Positions 55,975 to 64,000 of a stretch of 64,000 nt of DNA are shown piece after piece. The DNA is taken from contig OW203763.1 in assembly GCA_934045905.1 (NCBI GenBank), positions 42,065,172 to 42,129,171 of the forward strand. Direction: 5' to 3'. A program made the translations under genes and the position numbers. Source of the DNA: Leuctra nigra (Eukaryota > Arthropoda > Insecta > Plecoptera > Leuctridae). The number at the start of each line of letters is the position of its first letter. Within the stretch, counting starts at the first letter, position 1. The notes under the pieces were generated by a model that searched no databases, was not told the origin of the DNA, and saw nothing but the letters and a program-made list of their open reading frames with translations.

Positions 55975-56220
55975 TAGATATAAAAGGAATGCCCCAGGGC
56001 TCAATTTTGGTTTATTCCAATGACCTAGCACAAAATATTCTAGGTGCTGAACTCTTTGCAGACGATACAAACTTGACAATAACAGGGAAAACAAAAGATT
56101 TTATACATAACAACGTGGATACAAAATTAATTAACACCACTTAATGGTCCAGTGAAAATGATTTGATATTAAATAGTAACAAAACTAACTGGATTGAATT
56201 TAAACTGAAAGGTAACAGTG
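55975..56220 (+). pseudogene. LINE reverse transcriptase fragment with FADD box
   Basis: GMPQGSILVYSNDLAQNIL, then ELFADDTNLTITGKTKDF and SENDLILNSNKTNWIEFKL cover motifs B to D of the RT. About 80 codons remain. Confidence 0.75.
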
Positions 56221-56267
56221 ATGCAAATGTTCTAGCAACAATAATAAAAAAGGAAGATAATAATAAA

Positions 56268-56935
56268 ATTGTTTCAGAAACAATTGTTTCAGACACAGTC
56301 AGACGTTGGTGGCGCCAATACCAAGAGGTGGGTGACGTAGCGCGGCGTCGTGGAACAGGCCTCAGCAAGACGCGGCGTCGTGGAACAGGCCTCAGCAAGA
56401 CGCGGCGGCGCTGGAAGCCGAGGCGTTGAGGAACGCTTTCCAGACGTCGCTACAACTCATTTCCCAGGAAGTGACAGGACGGCTCGGCGACGTCTAAGTG
56501 AGGTTGGCCTTGTGGCTCGACAGGCAGAAGGAGAAGTTATCTGAAGACCATCGAATAGATAGAATTGCATTTGCGCATTCCCATTTACTGGAAATTTGGG
56601 ACAAAGTAATTTTCTCCGACGAGAAAACGTTTTCGTCCTGCCAAGATGGAAGGCAAATTGATTATAGGCCAATGAATACGCGCTACGATCCTCAATACGT
56701 AGCCGAGAAGAGTGGCTCGGGGCGGTTTACCATCAATGTGTGGGGCTGGATATCAGCTCGGGGTGGGGGGACACTCGTCAACATCGCCGGCCGACTAACT
56801 GGACCAAAATGTCGTGATATTTTAGAAGATGTCATGCTGCCTGCAGTGAGAATAATGTATCCACACGGGCCGATACGCTTCCATAACATGCGAGTCTCAC
56901 GTTTGAAATATTACCGAAGTGAATTAAATATTACA
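56268..56935 (+). pseudogene. Second broken Tc1-like transposase
   Basis: A HTH remnant (VRRWWRQYQEVGDVARRR) is followed by a direct duplication of GCGGCGTCGTGGAACAGGCC. After frame changes, 56498-56935 reads WDKVIFSDEKTFSS (first Asp), YVAEKSGSGRFTINVWGWIS and DILEDVMLPAVRIMYP. It is cut before the second Asp. It is from a different subfamily than the copy at 5.7 kb, though the GWIS ... ILED layout is shared. Confidence 0.8.
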
Positions 56936-57550
56936 ACCTATACAAAACAACTACACAAAAAATATTTGTCTACGTATAATATTTTCTGTTGTTTTTAATA
57001 CTTGTGTAATTTCTTTTAAATTAAATATAGGGTATCCTTAATGAATATCATACTGCAGGAATTTTTTAAATCATATTTATAATTATTCTTTAGGCATTTA
57101 TGATATTGGATCTTCTCTTTTTGTCTCTGTGTTTTCCAGGATTTGAGTCCGATCGATTGCATCAGATTACCTATATCTTTTGAGTTGTGACAATTACCAT
57201 AAAAATACTTCTCTGTTCAATCATGTTATTGAATTTCTTATGTAAACGCTTTCAAACGAATAAAGAATGTACATACAGTTTTAATTACATATAACTTTTA
57301 TACAATTCCTGCAAAATTGAATTTATTTATCTATCATCTGTAAACAAAAGCGAATACAAATAATTTCATAAATAATGTTTTCCGTGGCCGCTAAAATCTC
57401 TTTCAAAATGGTTTGAGGTATACTCAAATATGTCAATTGAAAATTTCTTCGAGGTTGACTTGCTACCGATTCGATGATATTTGAAGAAATACATCTACTA
57501 GGATCACCTACACATTCTGGCTCTTCAAAATGTGTGGTTTTTATTTATAG
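56936..57550. other. Spacer, nothing recognised
   Basis: AT-rich, ending in an acceptor-like TTTTTATTTATAG. Confidence 0.4.
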
Positions 57551-57910
57551 GTACACAATTCACAAAGAATGAGAAGCCTCTACCCATGGATCTTGGCGAA
57601 ACCGGCTGGAGAAGTGATAACTGCACATTGTACGTGTATGGCCGGACGCGGAGAAACTTGCTCTCTCGTCGGGGCCCTTCTCTTCCAGATCGACACGGGA
57701 GAGCGGATTCGGGACTCGGCATCATGCACCGGTGAACTGTGCAAATGGCTGCCTTCCTACATTTGCAATGTGCCATACTTGCCTGTGCGGAAGATAGACT
57801 TTACTTCCGCCAAGTTGAAGAAGAGAACATTGGACTTGGCAATAGCCGCTGATGTTGCACCTTCGTCAGTCAGTATGGTAGTGCGTGTGTTCTTGTTGAG
57901 GAGCAAGTAG
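57551..57910 (+). pseudogene. SWIM zinc-finger exon
   Basis: Following TTTTTATTTATAG the frame reads SLYPWILAKPAGEVITAHCT and CMAGRGETCSLVGALLF, giving C-x-C ... C; the usual His after TCS is Leu here. It then reads GELCKWLPSYICNV and IDFTSAKLKKRTLD. This layout matches arthropod proteins in which a SWIM finger precedes a YqaJ-like nuclease domain. There seems to be a small frameshift near 57569 (NEKPL in another frame). No partner exons are nearby. Confidence 0.6.
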
Positions 57911-58097
57911 AGATCAGTGGGAGCAAACTATCACCTTCCGTTTTGGTGGTTGACTGGTGAACATATATCGGACGGCTACTCGGGATGGGTTTTTTAGTGG
58001 TGTGCCGTATAGCACGCCAGGTATTTAGCTTAAGTATTATTCAAAGCTCCTACATACTGTAAGTAATCTATTTATTATTTTATAGACCAAGTGATTT

Positions 58098-58521
58098 CAA
58101 TGGCAAATTCAGGGGGTTCGGAGCCCCCATGCTTTCTCATCGTTGACAGTAATTGAAGACTGGGATGAAAGCATGAACATCGATATTACATCAAATAAAA
58201 TATCAAACTCGGAGAAGAAGATAGACTCTACAGGAAGGGACAAGGAACAAAAAAAAGAGGGGGAGAGAAAGATGAGAAAACCGGACAATTCTAGGATTAA
58301 TAAGCATGTTGAAGGGGGCGAATACGCCCCCTTTAGCTACTGCTACCACACCCGCTCCAACTCTCAATAACGACGTACCATACAACGACTTGATAAACGA
58401 ACAGGGTTCAGGAATTACTCAAGAAAGAAAGGTTCATAAATATGACGTAAGTGACTTAGGCCTATACAATGTCTATATAGCCTCAAGTAAGCTGTATCCC
58501 AGAAAAAAACACTCCGTGTAA
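58098..58521 (+). pseudogene. Possible LINE ORF1/gag-like N-terminal fragment
   Basis: MANSGGSEPPCFLIVDSN starts at 58099 and is broken by a stop. Another frame continues EDWDESMNIDITSNKISNSE. A third continues TPAPTLNNDVPYNDLINEQG and KYDVSDLGLYNVYIASSKL. The last part resembles the start of the nucleic-acid-binding region in jockey-type ORF1 proteins. Low certainty. Confidence 0.35.
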
Positions 58522-58557
58522 AAAAGGCAGCCAAGTCTCTTTACTTTAAAAAAATTC

Positions 58558-59508
58558 AACACCGAAAAGAAGTGATATCAAAAAAGGAGCCAAGTCAATG
58601 ACATATCCAAATATTTAATCGTATTTTTGAAATAAAAGAATAAACACTGAGAAATACTTTACAAAAGGACTTGGCGCATCGTTTTTTTAAATACATTTTT
58701 CGATTCAAAAGCATATGCCATTTATATACAACCGTCATTTAGAATTTTTAGAATAATAGGGAAACATCTTTCAGTTACATATTATACATACCTACTGTAA
58801 AATATTTTCTATTAGAATATGTACATACGCGATAAAACTTGTTGCCTAGGTATGTTTTCTATAAATACACAAAAGTATCTTCGTAATATTGTTTCGTGGT
58901 CAACATAATTAAGTCTAATGCGTTACCTTCTCATCATGAAATACATTTCTATTAATCCACATTTTATAACAAAACATTTCACAAAGTACGTCATAGTCTC
59001 ATTGAATTTCTATTAAAAATTTTAACGTTATACACTTGACACTTCAAAAATATATAATAGTGTTCCAAAGATAGTTCGTAATTATTTGACAACGTTTCAT
59101 TTCCCTCAGTCAAGATCAAATTATGAAAAGATACCCTTCTAATATCACCATATTAATAGTGCTATAAGAATATATATGAGCCCACTTCCTTGTTATTTAA
59201 TTCTTCCACCATATTACTTATCTATTACAACATTAAATCTTTCTTCTCTCGCCATTGACAAAACTATAAAATAGCTATTACTAAAAGTAACTTGATTCAT
59301 AGATACTGGCTCTAATAGAAAGAGGAAAATGTACCTACTTGTAAATTTCTGTCCACTTTTAGGATAGAATTATGTCTTTAAAAAAACGATGCGCCAAGTC
59401 CTTTTGTCAAGTATTTCTCGGTGTTTATTCTTTTATTTCAAAAATACGATTAAATATTTGGATATGTCATTGACTTGGCTCCTTTTTTGAGATCACTTCT
59501 ATTCGGTG
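58558..59508. mobile_element. Foldback element with ~130-bp inverted arms
   Basis: ACACCGAAAAGAAGTGAT ... GGAGCCAAGTCAATGACATA (58558-58690) is inverted at 59381-59508. The ~690-bp centre is AT-rich without genes. It ends exactly where the motif array begins. Confidence 0.8.
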
Positions 59509-60485
59509 TGACGCCACTTCCGGTTTTAACAATGGCGGCCGAAAATAATGTCGTCCTGAATTCATAATTATTTGTCCTACATCATTACATAATTAGGTTG
59601 CAATCTGTACAGCCGTTTTCGATGTATGACGTAACTTTCGGTTTTAACAATGGCGGCCGAAAATAATGTCGTCTTGAATTCATAATTATTAGTCCAACAC
59701 ATTTCTAAAATTTGGTTGCAATCGGTACAGCCGTTTTCGATATATGACGTCACCTCCGGTTTTAAAAATGGCGGCCGAGAACACAGCAACCTTGAATTTA
59801 TAAATATTAACGGTGTACGATTACTAAATATCTATTTAAAATAAATAAAGTGGTGAATTTAGTGTCATTTTGCATATAAATGACGTAATTTAGCATATTT
59901 ATGACGTCATTTCCGGTATAGGTAATAAGAAAACAATCTAGTTTTATCTAGTTGATACTTCTTGAATGACCTTCTGAATTTATTAGCGCTAATTTCCGTC
60001 AAATCGGTCATGCCGTTTCCAATATATGACGTTACTTCCGGTTTAATTTGGTGGTTCCTGCCGCCATTTCCGGTACCGTTAATTTGTATATTTATTCATC
60101 CCAATTGATTTTTCAAATAGATTGCAGAATGAATAGACAGGATCTATTTCAGTTTCGATCGGTACAGGCGTTTTCGATATATGACGTCACTTCCGGTTTC
60201 AGGAATGGCGGCCGAGAAAACTGCAACCTTGAAATTTTTATTTTTATTGTCTATGTTACAATGTTAGTTCATTTTGTATGTATTTTAAGTATAATTTGTT
60301 GAAATTAGATAAATATTGCGTATTTATGACGCCACTTCCGGTTTAGAAATAAAGAAAATAATAATTTTTTTATTGATACTTTATAAAGATGACCATCTAA
60401 ATCGAATGGCGCTAATTTCGTTCTAGTCGGTCCAGCCGTTTTTGATATATGACGTCACTTCCGGTTTAAAAATGGCGGCACAAAA
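59509..60485. repeat. Degenerate array of CRE/ETS/YY1-like motif cassettes
   Basis: About eight cassettes of the form TATGACGTCACTTCCGGTTT, often followed after a few bases by AATGGCGGCC, start near 59509, 59626, 59743, 59901, 60025, 60179, 60325 and 60447. Many are preceded by CGGTACAGCCGTTTTCGATA. Spacing is about 115-155 bp. TGACGTCA is the CREB/ATF site, CTTCCGG the ETS/GABP core and AAnATGGCGGC the YY1 core. No gene overlaps convincingly. Confidence 0.8.
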
Positions 60486-60589
60486 AATCACAAGAGGCAA
60501 GGTATCATCAGACGCCAAAAGTGCATATGTGGTAAAAGTTTCAGGTTGATCGGTTTCCCCTCCCCCACCCTCTCGATCTCGGTTGATCG

Positions 60590-60955
60590 GAACGACCTTT
60601 TGAGTTTTTATCGCCTATTTGTCGTTTTTCTAATTTGGAAACTTTCATTTCTTACACTAACCAAATTTTTACGGCAATCAAGAGGCCACTACATCAATTT
60701 ATCCACGGGCCAATAAATAGCATGCTATTTTTCGGGATTTGTCGAGCCCCTTCTTGCTTCCTTTTCTACATTTTAATTTTACCAATTGTAATCCTTTCCT
60801 TGGATCCTATCAGTAATCTGGTCGGCTTAATATTGGGTGTGGGGGCGAGGCGGGTAGCGGGATGGGTATGAACGTGTTGGGAGGGGGCAGACCTCGACCT
60901 CGTATGCGAGACCGAGGAAGCTGAACGAATTGTCTATTACCTCATAGAGGAGGTA
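60590..60955. repeat. Interspersed repeat R2, copy 2
   Basis: Matches 15217-15630 with a deletion near its left part. A SINE-R1 follows at once. Confidence 0.75.
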
Positions 60956-60967
60956 GGTACCAGATGA

Positions 60968-61330
60968 TGATGATTGTGGTTTAACGGCGCGTCAACGACA
61001 AGGTTATATTGCGCACATTAATTTTTGCATTTAACTTTGTTGATATAAGTGGTGGACATGGGGAGGGGTCGACCTAACGGGCCCGATCCGGAGGAGTCCA
61101 ACACTGGTGGGGAGGCCAGGCCGGAATGGGGACGGACCGGGGGGTGTGAGGATTCGGGCCGGCGGAACCCGATTTCAGGGGGATCACCATCTCGAGGGGG
61201 AAGGCCAGCCCGAGGGGAGGGGAGGGGACCGCAAGTTCAAGGGAGGACATGGTTAGGCCGACCCTGGCTGCTCTTTGTCTGGACCTCACCACTGACCTGT
61301 CCGGCATGGGTAACCCTTACACATGAGCAC
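60968..61330 (-). mobile_element. SINE-R1 copy, head truncated
   Basis: It runs from ATTGTGGTTTAACGGCGCGT to GGGTAACCCTTACACATGAG, then stops before the CACCACCGCG head. AGCACATGAGCATATGAGCAT after it is a short local duplication. Confidence 0.8.
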
Positions 61331-61348
61331 ATGAGCATATGAGCATCC

Positions 61349-63938
61349 AAACGGTTAGAGATACAGAAATTTCGTAAAATAATGAAAGTTGCGTAATAAT
61401 ATAAGGAAGAAAACATCTCCTTACAACTTTCTCACCAGATGAATATTTTGGGTTTTATTTCCCAAAAATCAGATATTTTTCAAAAATTATCAGTTTAAGT
61501 GTTAAATTGAATTAACACTGATAATTTCGCACTGAACGATTGATTTATTAAGTTTTATATACTGCATATACACGTATATTAATTATCAAGTGTGCTATGT
61601 GTCATAGTTGGTCAGTAAGTAATAAAAATGTCCGACTGCGCAGTGGTCCCGCGCCCTTGGCTCCGCCTATAGCTTATACCTATGGTATACAGCCATAGTG
61701 AGGCATGGTGTTTAAAATCAGTGCGTTTAGTGAAACTAACGTGATTATTGGTACCCTTACTAATTCGAGTATGAGAAATCCAAAAATTTATATCCCCAAG
61801 CTGAGTCATTAATACCTTCTGAGTAATTGGCATAATTGACATAATTAATAAAATATAGAAAAATAAATTATATATTATTATAAATTGGTAATTATGGGTA
61901 TCAATCAAAAGCAACTCATATCCAAAATGAATATTTATAGTAAAACCATATTTGTTGACATTCGCATACTAATTAACAGACTTATTAATTAATTTAATAA
62001 AAATTAGCAATCAATCTAAAGCTTTAAGGCATACTCCGATTGAAATAAAGCTTAGTAGGATCGGTAACAAGTCAAAATTAACACAAACGTATTTTTGGGT
62101 ATGCCAATTTACTGAGTACTTTTAGGGTCAAAGCCCTCAAAAAATCAAAATTTTGGTTACCTACCAGACCTTAATGTTAATTAACTTTTCCACGTTCAAT
62201 TCAGAAGCTTCGTCTCTTTTAAGATTTGTAGACTTATAAGACTTTTAGAAATCTCGGTATGGTCATTTAAGGGCAGAAAGTTTAAAATTTTGACTCCAAA
62301 AAGGCACACTGACAAAAACAATTTCTTTTCTTTTTCAACCTATTATGGTAAACCATTGCTAGTACTCGAGAAAGGTTTTTTTTTCACCAATAATAGATCT
62401 CATGAAACCTTTTTATGGACTATTGGTTGGGGGGGGGGGGGGGGGGGGGGGCAATGGCGGTTTTAGATTCATTTCTTTGGGAGGAGGGAGGATTTACCAA
62501 AGTATCATGGTTAACATGTTACATGTGTGACCAAATAGCAATTATTTTTGTCCCTAGACATGCGATCAAAAGAAAACCATGGGGGTATCCCCCCCCCACC
62601 CCCCCGTCATGCTGGTCCACGACATTTAAATTTCTGATACAGATTTAATTGAGTCCAATGATATCCTGTCGAAAAACCAGGACTATGCCCCCTCCCTGTA
62701 TGTATAAAGGGTGTAAGGTGGGAAGGAGGCGGCAGTGACATATAGTAGGGAACCGTCCAATCATTTGACTATTGAGCCACTGCACAATGGATTAAGTTAC
62801 TTTATCATTGACAAAATAAAAGATTTCATTTAATTTCGCATAGTCGAACATGCGCATGCGGTTTTGATTCGAGAATAGACCCCCTGAAGACGCCTTTCCT
62901 GACTGAGAACAAGGTCGTGGATGTTCTCGGCACAATGGAGAATGAAGGGAAGGTTCCCTACTAATAGGCCATGACTGCCTCCTTCCCAATCAACATCCTC
63001 AAGTCCTCAGCTCAGACATTGTTGTATGACTAGGCTTTATGAACCCTATTTACTATCACTGCCCCGGGTAAAATCCCTTATCACTGTTAATCGTTATTTT
63101 TATTTTAGTATCCCGGGCTACCTGCAAAGTCCTCAACATAGGCCAAAGAGAATACAATTATCACGAGGTGTTTTATGATGAGGCCTATGTATGTACCTAC
63201 AACAAAACTACTCATAGACCACACTGAATGTTTGGAAATTGTAAAATAATTAATAGATATTTTCCAATAGTTACTAATTAGCACGTTATCACTATAGCAG
63301 TTACACCTGCCGCCATTATCGCATTAGTAAAAATGTTTAAATGTGTGTGTAAAATTATAAAAATCCAACAGCAAAGAAGCATGATGCAAGCGCAAACTTT
63401 TATAAACTTGATTTTAACTCTGTGTAAATGCTCTGACAAGGAATATCCCTTTGAATAATGACGAATCGCTTAAAGTGGGGTGGGGGAAGAGTATGAATAC
63501 AGCATGATTATATTAATAATCAAGAAATTATAGTTAACTTAACTGTTTTGGCGTAATATTCAGTCACAAGAGTCGCTGAATGCATGCAAAGCCTGGGTTA
63601 TGCATATGGCTGGGCTACAGGCGGAACCAAGGGCGCGGGACCACTGCGCGGTCGGATATTTTTGTTACTTACTGACCAACTATGATACATAAAACACTTG
63701 ACAATTAATAAGCATGTATATATAGTGTATAGAACTTAATAAATCAATCGTGCAGTGCGAAATTATCAGTGTAAATTGAAATTAATACTTAAATTGATAA
63801 TTTTTGAAAAATATCTGCTTTTTGGGAAATAGAACCCAAAATATTCATCTGGTGAGAAAGTTGTAAGGAAATGTTTTCTTCCTTATATTATTACGCAACT
63901 TTTATTTTCTTACAAAATTTCTGTATCTCTAACCGTTT
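61349..63938. mobile_element. Long-TIR element without genes (~330-bp arms)
   Basis: The left arm (61349 to about 61685, tip AAACGGTTAGAGATACAGAA) is inverted at about 63600-63938. The arms agree closely, including GGACCACTGCGCGGTCGG-type sequence at their inner ends. The interior has a 23-base G run (62429-62451) and unit-A-like repeats, but no long frame. It is a non-autonomous foldback/TIR element; the target duplication is unclear. Confidence 0.82.
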
Positions 63939-64000
63939 AGATACAAATAATTATAAATGATTTTCCACCCCCGCCACCCCCCTGCAACCCCCGACGCGTA

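Noticed and set aside
61049..61342. Conserved ~100-aa frame found in every SINE-R1 copy
   Set aside because: It lies antisense to the inferred SINE transcript. GC-rich sequence with few stops explains it, and copies differ by frameshifts.

Overview
This window looks like accessory, repeat-dominated DNA from an arthropod nuclear genome, probably an insect. The grounds are spliced genes with GT-AG introns, an AT-rich background, and a mix of Tigger/pogo, Tc1, MULE, hAT, RTE, jockey-like and Ty3/gypsy relics typical of insects. A lone CRAL-TRIO exon resembles insect alpha-tocopherol-transfer-like proteins. No ordinary intact host gene is visible. Nearly every long reading frame belongs to a transposable element (TE).

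Layout. 0.8-3.6 kb: a complete Tigger/pogo element whose two-exon transposase ends in a PHD finger. 4.2-6.6 kb: repeat fragments and a broken Tc1 transposase. 8.3-14.2 kb: a gene remnant split at a TTAA by a 5.1-kb transposon with ~0.7-kb inverted arms and a 724-aa protein. 14.5-23.3 kb: SINEs, a foldback element, a minus-strand jockey-like fragment, minisatellites and the CRAL-TRIO exon. 23.6-26.9 kb: a second complete transposon, with a 697-aa protein and arrays of GGCGTAAGCGAC. 27-33 kb: gypsy gag, RTE and hAT debris. 33-35 kb: two small candidate exons (SUMO-interacting-like motif; AT-hook). 37.1-42.0 kb: a 147-bp-repeat gene split by a MULE with a perfect 9-bp target duplication. 43.3-45.3 kb: two interlocked long inverted repeats. 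46.7-54.2 kb: three LINE pieces, one nested in a SINE that is itself nested in a hAT-like frame. 56-61 kb: Tc1 and SWIM-finger fragments, a foldback element, and an array of CRE/ETS/YY1-like motifs. 61.3-63.9 kb: a gene-less long-TIR element.

How parts relate. The 724-aa and 697-aa proteins differ over most of their length. They share one spaced signature: an Asp, then about 80 residues later D-x(3)-GQ-x-KN, then about 40 residues later an Asp in a [VC]-D-[SG]-[VI] context. I infer that both are RNase H-fold transposases of one poorly described lineage. A GC-rich SINE (called SINE-R1 here) is defined by four copies with perfect 9-12-bp target duplications. It is oriented opposite to its apparent open frame and ends in a TTAGA-type tail.

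Limits: all assignments come from reading the sequence; no database search was run. Boundaries of degenerate repeats are approximate.
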